Below are positions 26,879-35,149 of a stretch of DNA of 64,000 nucleotides, piece by piece (the stretch's first letter is position 1; every line of letters starts with the position of its first letter). The notes under the pieces were generated by a model that saw only the letters and a list, made by a program, of their open reading frames with translations, made no database searches and had not been told where the DNA came from. Both the position numbers and the translations under genes were made by a program. The DNA is taken from contig NZ_JAAQOM010000008.1 of NCBI RefSeq assembly GCF_011682055.1, positions 186,001 to 250,000 of the forward strand. Reading direction: 5' to 3'. This DNA is from Telluria antibiotica. Lineage in GTDB: Bacteria > Pseudomonadota > Gammaproteobacteria > Burkholderiales > Burkholderiaceae_D.

Positions 26879-27448
26879 ATGACCAACCTGAACAACCTGT
26901 TGTCCCGCGCGCTGCTGGCGCTGGCCCTGCTGGCCGGCGCGACGGCCGCGCAAGCGAATCCGATCTACCACGTGGCCGTCGACACGTCCGCCGCAAGCGG
27001 CGACGGCTACCTGCAGATCGACTTCCTGCCCTTCCTCACGAGCGACGTGCTGACGGCGACGATCAGCGGCCTCGACGGCGCGTTCACCGGCACGCCGGAT
27101 CTCGTGAACGTCGTGCAGTCCGGCGGCGCGTACACGTTCAAGAGCGATGCGTTCTCGGAATTCTTCCAGTCTATCGTGCTCGGCGGCCAGTTCGGCTTCG
27201 ACGTGACGTTCGGCGGCACGCCGCTCGACGGCGGCAGCACGAGCCTGACCGTCGACCTGCTGAACGCCGCCGGCGACTATCTGGCGTACCCGGCCGCGTC
27301 GATCAGCCTCGTGGCCGGCCTGCCGCCCGCCGTCGCGACCGATGCCGCGTTCGCCACCGTGAATCCGGTGCCGGAACCGGCCGACTGGATGCTCGTCGCG
27401 GCCGGACTCGTGCTGCTGGCCTGGACGCAGCGCCGCCGCCTGCGCTGA
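26879..27448 (+). CDS. PEP-CTERM sorting-domain protein
   Basis: A 189-aa exported protein: signal peptide cut near AQANP, a beta-rich core of ~130 residues, then the sorting signal VPEPADWM, a hydrophobic helix (LVAAGLVLLAW) and a basic tail RRRLR. PEP-CTERM proteins are processed by exosortase and kept at the cell surface or in the polysaccharide matrix. The core matches the NF038129-type group from memory. No exosortase lies in this window. It follows the nuclease by 20 bp and is followed by a strong hairpin. Confidence 0.9.
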   Translation: MTNLNNLLSRALLALALLAGATAAQANPIYHVAVDTSAASGDGYLQIDFLPFLTSDVLTATISGLDGAFTGTPDLVNVVQSGGAYTFKSDAFSEFFQSIVLGGQFGFDVTFGGTPLDGGSTSLTVDLLNAAGDYLAYPAASISLVAGLPPAVATDAAFATVNPVPEPADWMLVAAGLVLLAWTQRRRLR

Positions 27449-27453
27449 TCCTC

Positions 27454-27487
27454 GATGCCCACGCGTCCGCCCGGACACGTGGGCATC
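27454..27487 (+). terminator. Hairpin after the PEP-CTERM gene
   Basis: Stem GATGCCCACG/CGTGGGCATC (10 bp, perfect) extended by GTCC/GGAC inside. No T-run follows, so termination would be weak or Rho-assisted. Confidence 0.5.
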
Positions 27488-27612
27488 CTGCTGTGCGGCA
27501 ATTTATTCGCTAAACATATCAATTCCCAATCGAAATGATATTGTTCAGCTGACTTTGCTTCGTGCATATTCGAGCCTGTTGTCACCGAGACAAACATGCC
27601 CAGGATATCGCG

Positions 27613-28338
27613 ATGAGTGCACACGTCCTCGTGGTCGATCCCGACCCCGCCGTCCGCCAGCTGCTGGAACTGAACCTGACCCGCGCGGGCCACCGCGTGG
27701 ACCTGTGCCCGGATGCCGAGTCCGCGCTCGCCGCGCTGGACGGCGGCCTGCCCGACATGCTGCTGCTCGAATGGGACTTGCCCGGCGAATCGGGCGAGGC
27801 GCTGATCCGGCGCCTGCACGCGCAGCCCCGCACGCGCGACCTGACGATCATCATGGTGTCGCAGCGGGCCGGGGAGCACGACAAGATCCTCGCGCTGGAA
27901 TCGGGCGCCGACGACTATCTGACGAAGCCGTTCAATCCGCGCGAGCTGCTGGCGCGCATGCAGGCCGTGCTGCGCCGGCGCGCGCCGCACGTGTCCGTCG
28001 ACGCCGTGCAGATGGCGGGCCTGCGCCTCGATCCGCACACGCAGCGCGTCGTGGCCGGGACGCGCGCCGTGGCGCTGGGGCCCGTCGAATTCCGCCTGCT
28101 GAACTTCCTGATGCACCACCCGGAACGCGTGCACACGCGCTCGCAACTGCTGGACCAGGTGTGGGGGCGCCACGCCGTACTCGACGAGCGCACGGTGGAC
28201 GCGCACGTGGGGCGGTTGCGCCACGCGCTGCAGCCGAGCGGCCACCAGGAACACATCGAGACGGTGCGCGGCACCGGCTACCGCTTCGTCGCCTGGCGCG
28301 CGCGCGCGGCCGCCTGGGGCGGCGCCGTCCAGCGCTGA
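27613..28338 (+). CDS. OmpR/PhoB-type response regulator with degenerate receiver (Asp to Glu)
   Basis: A 241-aa transcription factor with an N-terminal receiver and C-terminal winged helix (~150-230; TVDAHVGRLRHAL and the VRGTGYRF wing). Against PhoB the phospho-acceptor position reads LLEWDLPG, so Asp is Glu53. The metal-binding acid pair in VVEDE is VVDPD, with Pro10. Lys105 (TKPF) and a Ser in MVSQ are kept. The loss of acceptor and metal ligand suggests a phosphorylation-independent or constitutively active regulator. The ATG at 27613 follows AGGA by 8 bases. No kinase is adjacent; the EpsA gene starts 8 bp downstream, so they are probably co-transcribed. Confidence 0.88.
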   Translation: MSAHVLVVDPDPAVRQLLELNLTRAGHRVDLCPDAESALAALDGGLPDMLLLEWDLPGESGEALIRRLHAQPRTRDLTIIMVSQRAGEHDKILALESGADDYLTKPFNPRELLARMQAVLRRRAPHVSVDAVQMAGLRLDPHTQRVVAGTRAVALGPVEFRLLNFLMHHPERVHTRSQLLDQVWGRHAVLDERTVDAHVGRLRHALQPSGHQEHIETVRGTGYRFVAWRARAAAWGGAVQR

Positions 28339-28346
28339 ACGCCCAC

Positions 28347-29102
28347 GTGGAACCCGTCGTCATCCTCAGCCGCCAGGAGCAGGAATACCTGCTGCGCGCC
28401 ATCGAGCCGGGCTTGCGCGTGGCGAGCCTGCGCCAGTTCTTCCTGTGGACCCAGGGCCAGGTGCAGGCGCTGCTGCCGCACCACGTGCTCGTCTGCCTGC
28501 AGTTCGGCCCCGGCGGCGGCGTGACGCGCCTCGAATGCCTGCACGGTACCGTGCTCGACACGGCCGCGCAGCGTGTGCTGACGGATGCGGACGATGGCCT
28601 GGCGCTGCGCATCGCCCGCCACTGCATGCGGTCGGGACGGTTGCCGGTGCTGGCGGACTTCGGCGCGGTCGCTGCCGAGTCGCTGGCCGGCTTCCGCGCC
28701 GAGGTGGCGCAGGCCGGTTTCGACAACGTGCTCGTGCACGGCACCGGGCCGACGAGCGCGGGCGGCAGCATGTTCGTGCTGTTCGGCCTGCCGCCACGGC
28801 CGGAGGTGCGCCTCGGTTATTTCGCCGAACTCCTGCTGCCGCATCTGCACCTCGCGCTGTGCCGGCTGCCCGCGGCGCGCGACGCGGGCGACGGGCTGCC
28901 GGCGCGGCCGCTCAGCGCGCGCGAGACGGAAATCGTCGGCTGGCTGCGCGCGGGGAAGAGCAACGACGAGATGGGGAAGCTGCTGGGGATCAGCGCGCTC
29001 ACCGTCAAGAATCACCTGCAGCGCATCTACCGCACCCTGGGCGTCAGCAACCGCGCGCACGCGCTGGCGCGCTGCATAGATTTGCGGCTGCTGGAGGACT
29101 GA
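28347..29102 (+). CDS. epsA: EpsA-type LuxR transcriptional regulator (XrtB/PEP-CTERM-associated)
   Basis: A 251-aa protein. The N-terminal ~180 residues form a sensor-like region (starting VEPVVILSRQEQEYLL). A LuxR-type helix-turn-helix covers ~185-245: LSARETEIVGWLRAGKSNDE, SALTVKNHLQRIYRTLGV. This matches the EpsA family linked to exosortase-B/PEP-CTERM polysaccharide clusters, as far as I recall the family. The start at GTG 28347 is the first reasonable one; no strong ribosome site precedes it, consistent with coupling to the upstream regulator. The likely targets are the polysaccharide genes upstream or the secretion operon downstream, which is inference. Confidence 0.82.
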   Translation: MEPVVILSRQEQEYLLRAIEPGLRVASLRQFFLWTQGQVQALLPHHVLVCLQFGPGGGVTRLECLHGTVLDTAAQRVLTDADDGLALRIARHCMRSGRLPVLADFGAVAAESLAGFRAEVAQAGFDNVLVHGTGPTSAGGSMFVLFGLPPRPEVRLGYFAELLLPHLHLALCRLPAARDAGDGLPARPLSARETEIVGWLRAGKSNDEMGKLLGISALTVKNHLQRIYRTLGVSNRAHALARCIDLRLLED

Positions 29103-29278
29103 GCGGCCGGGCACGAGGCTGTTGTTAAATCGGGCACAACCGAGTTAAAATTTTCGGAGAAGAAATTCGTTTGCGGTGCTGCAACCGACGAGCGTGGCAT
29201 AAATGCATTGTCGCCATGACAGGGCCATGGTAGCCTTCACGCAAGGCTTTACACTAGAGCAATAGAGGAGTCGGTTGG

Positions 29279-29722
29279 ATGTATCGTATGCAGAACCAGG
29301 GCACCGCCGCGCGGGTCCGCCAGGCAGGTTTCACCCTGCTTGAGCTGTTGGTGGTTATCGTTATCATCGGTTTGCTGGCGGCGTACGTCGGCCCGAAGTA
29401 TTTCTCCCAGCTGGGCAAGTCGGAGGTGACGGTCGCGAAGGCGCAGATCGAGGCCTTCGAGAAATCGCTGGACACCTACCGCCTCGACGTGGGCCGCTAT
29501 CCGACGACGGAAGAAGGCTTGAACGCGCTGCTGACGGCCCCGCCCGCGGTGACCGCCAAGTGGAACGGCCCGTACCTGAAGAAGGGCGTCCCGCTCGATC
29601 CGTGGGGTCACCCGTACCAATACCGTGCGCCCGGCACCAAGAGCGAGTATGAAATCCTTTCGCTCGGCAAGGACGGCCAGCCGGGCGGCGAACGCGAGAA
29701 CGCCGACATCACCTCGCAATAA
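29279..29722 (+). CDS. gspG: GspG-type major pseudopilin
   Basis: A 147-aa prepilin. The cleavage motif QAGFTLLELLVVIVIIG begins at about residue 16 and keeps Glu5 of the mature chain. The body has the GspG hallmarks YPTTEEGLNAL and WGHPYQYRAPG, and LGKDGQPGG, which fits the calcium-binding loop. It is the first gene of an eleven-gene operon. A second in-frame ATG lies at 29288; TAGAGGAG upstream of 29279 favours the first. It would be cut by a prepilin peptidase encoded elsewhere. Confidence 0.93.
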   Translation: MYRMQNQGTAARVRQAGFTLLELLVVIVIIGLLAAYVGPKYFSQLGKSEVTVAKAQIEAFEKSLDTYRLDVGRYPTTEEGLNALLTAPPAVTAKWNGPYLKKGVPLDPWGHPYQYRAPGTKSEYEILSLGKDGQPGGERENADITSQ

Positions 29723-29737
29723 GCCGATACGCCTCCC

Positions 29738-30925
29738 ATGCAGTTCGCGGTCCGCACCCTCGCGCCCGACATGCGCATCGCCAGCGTGCTCGTCGACGCG
29801 CAGGACGAGGCGGACGCGCGCCGCCAGGTCGAGGCGCGCGGGCTGTTCGTCAGCGCCATCGAGCCCGTGCACGCGCCGCTGCTGCGCCGCCAGCGCGGCG
29901 GCAAGCTGTCGCTGGTGCTGTTCAGCCAGGAGTTGCTCGCGCTGTTGACGGCGGGCCTCGGCATCGTCGAGGGGCTGGAAGCGCTGCTGGAAAAAGAGGC
30001 CAGCCCCGCCACGCGCGGCGTGCTGGAACGGCTGCTGGCCGGCCTGCGCGAGGGCAAGCGCCTGTCCGCCGTGATGGCCGCGCAGCCCGCGCTGTTCCCG
30101 CCGCTGTACGTCGGGATCGTGCGCGCGGCCGAAGGCACGAGCGACCTGCCGCGCGCGCTCGAACGCTACATCGAATACCAGCAGCGCATCGACACCGTGC
30201 GCGCGAAAGTCGTCAGCGCGTCGATCTACCCGGCGATCCTGCTGCTCGTGGGCGGCGGCGTGTCGATCTTCCTGATGTCGTACGTCGTGCCGCGCTTCGC
30301 CGAGGTGTACCAGGGCGCGGGCCGCAACCTGCCGTGGATGTCGCGCGTGATGCTCGAGTGGGGCCAGTTCGCCGGACGCCACGCGGGCGGCCTGCTGGTC
30401 GGCTTCGTCGCCACGGTGACGATTGCCGCGTGGGCCATCCGGCGCGCGTTGAAACGGGGCGGCGCCGCGCGCCTGCTGGCGAAGCTGCCCGGCATCGGCG
30501 AACGCGCCCGCATCTACGAACTCTCGCGCCTGTACCTCACGCTGGGCATGCTGAACGAAGGCGGCATCACCTTGGTGAACGCCATCGACACCGTGCAGGG
30601 CATGGTGTCGCCGGGCCTCGCGGGCGGCCTGAAGGCGGCGCGCGCGGCGATCGAGGCGGGACGCCCGCTGTCCGACGCGTTCGAAGCCAACGGCCTGACG
30701 ACGCCGATCTCGCTGCGCATGCTGCGCGTGGGCGAGCGCACGGGCGCGATGGGCACGATGCTCACGCGTTCGGCCGCGTTCTACGACGGCGAGATCGGAC
30801 GCTGGATAGACCGCTTCACGCGCACGTTCGAGCCCCTGTTGATGGCCGCGATCGGCCTCGTCGTCGGCGCCATCGTCGTGCTGCTGTACATGCCCATCTT
30901 CGACCTCGCGGGAGACATGTCGTGA
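29738..30925 (+). CDS. gspF: GspF-type inner-membrane platform protein
   Basis: A 395-aa protein of the GspF/PilC family, the inner-membrane platform for pseudopilus assembly. It has two repeated cytoplasmic helical domains (~60-180 and ~260-370), with FSQELLALLTAGLGIVEGL in the first and RLYLTLGMLNEGGITL in the second. Membrane helices lie at ~165-190, ~205-235 and ~365-390. It lies 15 bp after gspG, and its TGA overlaps the GTG of gspE, so the genes are translationally coupled. Confidence 0.93.
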   Translation: MQFAVRTLAPDMRIASVLVDAQDEADARRQVEARGLFVSAIEPVHAPLLRRQRGGKLSLVLFSQELLALLTAGLGIVEGLEALLEKEASPATRGVLERLLAGLREGKRLSAVMAAQPALFPPLYVGIVRAAEGTSDLPRALERYIEYQQRIDTVRAKVVSASIYPAILLLVGGGVSIFLMSYVVPRFAEVYQGAGRNLPWMSRVMLEWGQFAGRHAGGLLVGFVATVTIAAWAIRRALKRGGAARLLAKLPGIGERARIYELSRLYLTLGMLNEGGITLVNAIDTVQGMVSPGLAGGLKAARAAIEAGRPLSDAFEANGLTTPISLRMLRVGERTGAMGTMLTRSAAFYDGEIGRWIDRFTRTFEPLLMAAIGLVVGAIVVLLYMPIFDLAGDMS

Positions 30926-32613
30926 ACGCGCCCCTCGCCAGCCTCGACGCCGCGCTGCTCGCCCGCGCCCGCGCGCAGAGCCGCCAGACGCGCCGCTCGC
31001 TCGTCGAAGAGCTGCAAGGCTTGTGCGGACTGGAGCCGCGCGAGATCGTGGGCCTGCTGGCGGAGCCGTTCGGCCTGTCCGTGATGGAAACGCCCGAGAT
31101 GTTCGGCCAGCAGCCCGCGTTCGACCTGCTGCCGCTGGCGCAGGCGCTGGCGCGCCACTGCGTGCTGCTGCGCGACGGCGACAAGCACCTCACGGGCGTC
31201 ATTGCCGACCCGTTCGACCTCGACCTGCAGACGTGGCTGCAGACGCAGGCCGGCGCGACGGCGGCGGCTCCGCTGCATGTGCGGCTGGCGCTGCAATCGG
31301 ACATCCAGGCCTACCTCGGCAAGCACGAGGAATCCGCGCGCGCCGTCGACACGCTCGTCGGTGACAGTGGCGAAGGCCGGCGCGACGGCAAGAGCGCGAC
31401 GGTGCTGTCGTTCGCGAGCGTGTCGGAAGCCGCGAGCCCCGCCGTCAAGCTCGTGAACTCCACGTTGTACGACGCGTTGAAAGCGGGCGCCTCCGACATC
31501 CACCTGGAGAGCACGGCGGGCGGCCTCTCCGTCAAGTATCGCGTGGACGGCGTGCTCGATCACGCGGCGTCGGTCGGCGGCATCGAGCTGGCGGAGCACA
31601 TCATCTCGCGCCTGAAAGTGCTGGCGGAACTGGACATCGCGGAGCGCCGCATCCCGCAGGACGGCAGTTTCCGCGTCGAGTCGGCGGGGCGCGACATCGA
31701 CCTGCGCGTGTCGATCATGCCCAGCATCCACGGCGAGGACGCCGTCATCCGTATCCTCGACAAGCGCGCGATGATCGAGGCCTATGGCTCGCTCACCCTG
31801 GAAGCGCTCGGGTTCGACGCGCCGTCGCTCGCGACGCTTAGGATGCTCGCGCAGGAAGCCTACGGCATGCTGCTCGTGACGGGGCCGACCGGTTCGGGCA
31901 AGACGACCACGTTGTATGCGGCGCTGACGGAAATCCACAACGGCCGCGAAAAGATCATCACGATCGAGGATCCCGTCGAATACCAGCTGCCGGGCATCCT
32001 GCAAATTCCCGTCAACGAAAAGAAGGGCCTGTCGTTCGCGAAGGGCCTGCGCTCGATCCTGCGGCACGACCCGGACAAGATCATGGTGGGCGAGATCCGC
32101 GACCGCGAGACGGCGGAGATCGCGGTGCAGTCGGCGCTGACGGGCCACCTCGTGCTGACGACGGTCCACGCCAACAACGTGTTCGACGTGTTCGGCCGCT
32201 TCACCCACATGGGCATCGACCCGTACGCGTTCGTGTCGGCGCTGAACGGCATCTGGGCGCAGCGCCTGATTCGCATGAACTGCGCGCGCTGCGCCGTCCA
32301 GTACACGCCGGACGATGCCGAACTGGCGTCCGCGCACCTGACGCGCGCCGACGTGCACGACTACCGGTTCATGCGCGGCCTCGGTTGCGGCGATTGCCGC
32401 GGCACCGGCTACAAGGGCCGCCGCTCGATCGCCGAGATCCTCACGTTGAACGACGAGATCCGCGAACTGATCGTCGACAAGCAGCCGATCCGCCGCATCA
32501 AGGCCGCCGCCGCGGCGAACGGCACGCGCAGCCTGCGCCTGGCGGCACTGGACCTCGTGCAGCGTGGCGCGACGACAATCGAGGAAATCCGGAGGGTCAC
32601 GCTGCATGCTTAG
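30922..32613 (+). CDS. gspE: GspE/PilB-type secretion ATPase
   Basis: A 563-aa cytoplasmic ATPase. An N-terminal domain (~1-150) resembles the GspE/PilB N1 region. The catalytic domain has GPTGSGKTT (Walker A, 321-329), the Asp-box region, MVGEIRDRETAE (Walker B) and LVLTTVHAN (His box). A tetracysteine zinc motif is present (CARC ... CGDC, ~453-495). The GTG start at 30922 overlaps the gspF stop, and its own stop overlaps the next start. It powers pseudopilus assembly. Confidence 0.94.
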   Translation: MNAPLASLDAALLARARAQSRQTRRSLVEELQGLCGLEPREIVGLLAEPFGLSVMETPEMFGQQPAFDLLPLAQALARHCVLLRDGDKHLTGVIADPFDLDLQTWLQTQAGATAAAPLHVRLALQSDIQAYLGKHEESARAVDTLVGDSGEGRRDGKSATVLSFASVSEAASPAVKLVNSTLYDALKAGASDIHLESTAGGLSVKYRVDGVLDHAASVGGIELAEHIISRLKVLAELDIAERRIPQDGSFRVESAGRDIDLRVSIMPSIHGEDAVIRILDKRAMIEAYGSLTLEALGFDAPSLATLRMLAQEAYGMLLVTGPTGSGKTTTLYAALTEIHNGREKIITIEDPVEYQLPGILQIPVNEKKGLSFAKGLRSILRHDPDKIMVGEIRDRETAEIAVQSALTGHLVLTTVHANNVFDVFGRFTHMGIDPYAFVSALNGIWAQRLIRMNCARCAVQYTPDDAELASAHLTRADVHDYRFMRGLGCGDCRGTGYKGRRSIAEILTLNDEIRELIVDKQPIRRIKAAAAANGTRSLRLAALDLVQRGATTIEEIRRVTLHA

Positions 32614-33427
32614 TTCGTTCACGTCCGGCTTCGGCCAGCAGCTGCGCATCGGTATCGCGCCGGACGCCCTCGCGCTCGTGCGCACGAGCATCTGGCCGCA
32701 CGAGCGCGCACGCCTGCTGGGCCAGGTAGCGGCGACGGGCGGCGACGCCGTGTCGCTGGGCGCCGCGCTCGGCATGCTGCTCGGCGAGCACGACGTGGCC
32801 GGCCTGCCGGCGACCGTGGTGCTGTCCGACGACCTCGTGCGCCTGTGGCAGGTGACGCCGCCGCAAGGCGCCACGCGCCTCGCCGACCTGGAAGGCGCGG
32901 CCGCGCTGCGCTACCACGCGCTGTTCGGCGGCAGCCTCGCTGGCTGGACCCTGAGCGCCGACTGGGATGCGGCGCACCCGTTTCTCGCGGCCGCGCTGCC
33001 GCTCGCGCTGCTCGAGCAGTTGACTGCGGCGGCATCGAGCCAGCGCTTCAAGCTCGTCGAGATCGTGCCGCAATTCGTCGCGGCGATGAACCAGCACCGC
33101 CGCGTGCGCCGCGCCGGTGCGTGGTTCGGCGTCGTGCATGGTGGCGTGCTGTCCGTCGCCGCGTTCGACGGCGACCTGCTCGCGGCCGTGCGCACGGCGC
33201 CGATCCCGCCCGGCGCGGACCGCGACTGGCTCGAGGGCCATGTGGCGCGCGAAGCGCTGCGCGTCGGGCTGTCGCGGCCGGAGCGCCTGCAGATCTGCGG
33301 CCCCGCGCCGAAGGGATGGGGGAGCAGTGCCGGACGATTGAAATTCGCCTGCACCTTGTTCGAGGACGAGACGGACCCGCTGTGGCCCGATTGCGCGCGG
33401 CTCGCGCTGACGGGGAGGGCGCCTTGA
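32606..33427 (+). CDS. PilM/GspL-cytoplasmic-domain-like protein
   Basis: A 273-aa protein with no membrane helix. Alternating beta/alpha elements (LRIGIAPDALALV, LPATVVLSDDLVRLW, FGVVHGGVLSVAAFDGDLL) are compatible with the actin-like fold of PilM and the GspL cytoplasmic domain. Its place between the ATPase and a short single-helix protein matches PilM/GspL. Sequence identity is too weak to name it by motif alone. The ATG at 32606 overlaps the end of gspE by 8 bp; its TGA overlaps the next start as TTGA. Confidence 0.7.
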   Translation: MLSSFTSGFGQQLRIGIAPDALALVRTSIWPHERARLLGQVAATGGDAVSLGAALGMLLGEHDVAGLPATVVLSDDLVRLWQVTPPQGATRLADLEGAAALRYHALFGGSLAGWTLSADWDAAHPFLAAALPLALLEQLTAAASSQRFKLVEIVPQFVAAMNQHRRVRRAGAWFGVVHGGVLSVAAFDGDLLAAVRTAPIPPGADRDWLEGHVAREALRVGLSRPERLQICGPAPKGWGSSAGRLKFACTLFEDETDPLWPDCARLALTGRAP

Positions 33428-33975
33428 GAAAAGTGCACATCGATTTCGCGCCGCCGAGCCTGCGCCGCGCGTGGTATCGCACGCCGCGCGGGACGTGGAG
33501 CCTGCTGGTCGTCGCGCTCGGGCTGGCGGGGCCGCTCGCCAGCACCGTCGTGCAATACCGCGGCCTGCAGCGCGCGGCCGCGGAGCGCCAGGCACAGGTC
33601 GCGCGCACGCAGGCCCGCGCGGCCGCGCGCGCGCCCGTCGCGGCGCCCGCGCGCGCGGTGCCGCCCGCGCAGGCAGGCGCCGTCAACACGGCAGTGCAGC
33701 AGCTGAACCTGCCGTGGCGCGGCCTGCACGACGCCGTCCAGGCGGCGACACCCGCGACCATCGCGCTGCTGGCGCTGGAGCCGGACGCGAAGAAGAGCAG
33801 CGTGCGCATCACGGCGGAGGCGAAGAACAGCGACGACATGATCGCCTACGTCGAAGCGCTGCAGCACATCGAGTGGTTCACGACCGTGCTGCTGGCGCGC
33901 CACGAGATCAACGAGCAGGACCCGAACCATCCGATCCGCTTCCAGATCGACGCGCAGTGGAGGCCAGCGCAATGA
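33424..33975 (+). CDS. PilN-like assembly protein
   Basis: A 183-aa protein: a short cytoplasmic segment (HIDFAPPSLRRAWYRTPRG), one membrane helix (~24-42), an Ala/Arg-rich coiled-coil stretch, then a C-terminal alpha/beta domain (~95-180, with SSVRITAEAKNSDDMIAYVEAL). This is the layout of PilN/GspL periplasmic parts. The start is taken as TTG 33424, which overlaps the previous stop and follows GGAGGG; GTG 33433 is an alternative. Its end overlaps the next ATG as ATGA. Confidence 0.7.
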   Translation: MRKVHIDFAPPSLRRAWYRTPRGTWSLLVVALGLAGPLASTVVQYRGLQRAAAERQAQVARTQARAAARAPVAAPARAVPPAQAGAVNTAVQQLNLPWRGLHDAVQAATPATIALLALEPDAKKSSVRITAEAKNSDDMIAYVEALQHIEWFTTVLLARHEINEQDPNHPIRFQIDAQWRPAQ

Positions 33976-34553
33976 AGACGACGTTCGCCTCGCCCATGCT
34001 GCGCCTGCGGATCATGCTGCTGCGTGCGAATCCGATCATGGCGGCGGCCATCGTCGTACCGCTCGTCATGGCCGGGGCCCTCGCGTGGACCTTGCACACC
34101 GTGTGGGCGATGGAGCGCGCGCAGGAAGCGTACGCCGCGCAGGCGAAGCGGAAACCGCAGGCCGCCGCGACGCCGGCGCCGGCTCAGGAACCCGTGCCCG
34201 TGCAGGCGCCCGACAATCTCGCCGCGTTCTACGGCGCACTGGGCGAGCGCCGCGGCGCCGAGCAGCAGGTGCGCATCCTGTTCGACCTCGCGTCGAAGTC
34301 CGGCCTCGTGCTGCGCCAGGGCGAGTACAAGGCCGGCTTCGACCGCAATGCCCGCGTCTACACGTACCAGGTCAATCTTCCCGTGAAGGGAACGTACCAG
34401 GCGATCTGGCAATTCGCGATGGCCGCGCTGCGCGCGATTCCGTTCGCGTCGCTGGACGAGATCACCTTCCACCGCGACGCGATCGGCGACGCGACCGTGG
34501 AAGCGCGCCTGCGCCTGACCCTGTACCTGCGCGACGGCGCGCCGCAGCCATGA
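33972..34553 (+). CDS. PilO/GspM-like assembly protein
   Basis: A 193-aa protein with one N-terminal membrane helix (~22-44), a Pro/Ala-rich spacer (~60-80), and a C-terminal ferredoxin-like domain (~85-190, with VRILFDLASKSGLVLRQGEY and the YQVNLPVKGTYQAIWQF stretch), typical of PilO/GspM. It is translationally coupled at both ends by ATGA overlaps. It is expected to pair with the preceding PilN-like protein in the inner membrane. Confidence 0.72.
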   Translation: MKTTFASPMLRLRIMLLRANPIMAAAIVVPLVMAGALAWTLHTVWAMERAQEAYAAQAKRKPQAAATPAPAQEPVPVQAPDNLAAFYGALGERRGAEQQVRILFDLASKSGLVLRQGEYKAGFDRNARVYTYQVNLPVKGTYQAIWQFAMAALRAIPFASLDEITFHRDAIGDATVEARLRLTLYLRDGAPQP

Positions 34554-35149
34554 AGCCCGTCAAGCCGCGTCACGCGATCCTCGTCCTGGCCCTCGTCGGC
34601 GCGGGCTTGCTCGCCGCGTTCGGCGATCGCACGCCGGCCGGCGACATCGCGGAACCTGCCGAGCGGCCGGCCGCGCGCGCGGTGCTCGCGCGTCCGCCCG
34701 CGTCCGCGCCTGCGTCCGCGCCAGCGGCGGCCGCACCGGTGGCGCCCGCGAAGACGGCCGACGCGGCCCCCGCCCAACCGGTGCTAGTCCTGGTGCCGCG
34801 CGACGTCTTGATCGGCGACGGCGACGCCGCGTTCGGCCAGGGCGGCGCCGGCCCGTTCGCGCACCAGGACTGGACTCCGCCGCCTCCGCCACCGCCGCCG
34901 CCCCAACCCGCGCCGCCGCCACCGCCGCCCACGGCGCCGCCGCTGCCGTTCACGTTCCTCGGCAAGTCCGTCGGCAACGGCGCGTGGGAAGTCTATCTGG
35001 CGCGGGGCGACCGCACGTACGTCGTGCGCGAGAAGGGCGCCGTCATCGACGGCACGTACCGCGTCGAGTCCATCGCGCCCCCGGTCCTCACGCTGACCTA
35101 CCTGCCGCTGAACCAGATTCAGCAGCTCAATATTGGAGTATTCGATTGA
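34550..35149 (+). CDS. Proline-rich GspC/PilP-like periplasmic connector
   Basis: A 199-aa protein with one N-terminal membrane helix (~9-24), a long Ala/Pro-rich linker including uninterrupted proline runs (~109-128), and a C-terminal beta domain (PFTFLGKSVGNGAWEVYLA to the end) that looks like the HR/PilP domain binding the secretin N0 domain. The linker length suits spanning the periplasm. ATGA overlap upstream, TTGA overlap with the secretin gene downstream. Confidence 0.72.
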   Translation: MKPVKPRHAILVLALVGAGLLAAFGDRTPAGDIAEPAERPAARAVLARPPASAPASAPAAAAPVAPAKTADAAPAQPVLVLVPRDVLIGDGDAAFGQGGAGPFAHQDWTPPPPPPPPPQPAPPPPPPTAPPLPFTFLGKSVGNGAWEVYLARGDRTYVVREKGAVIDGTYRVESIAPPVLTLTYLPLNQIQQLNIGVFD

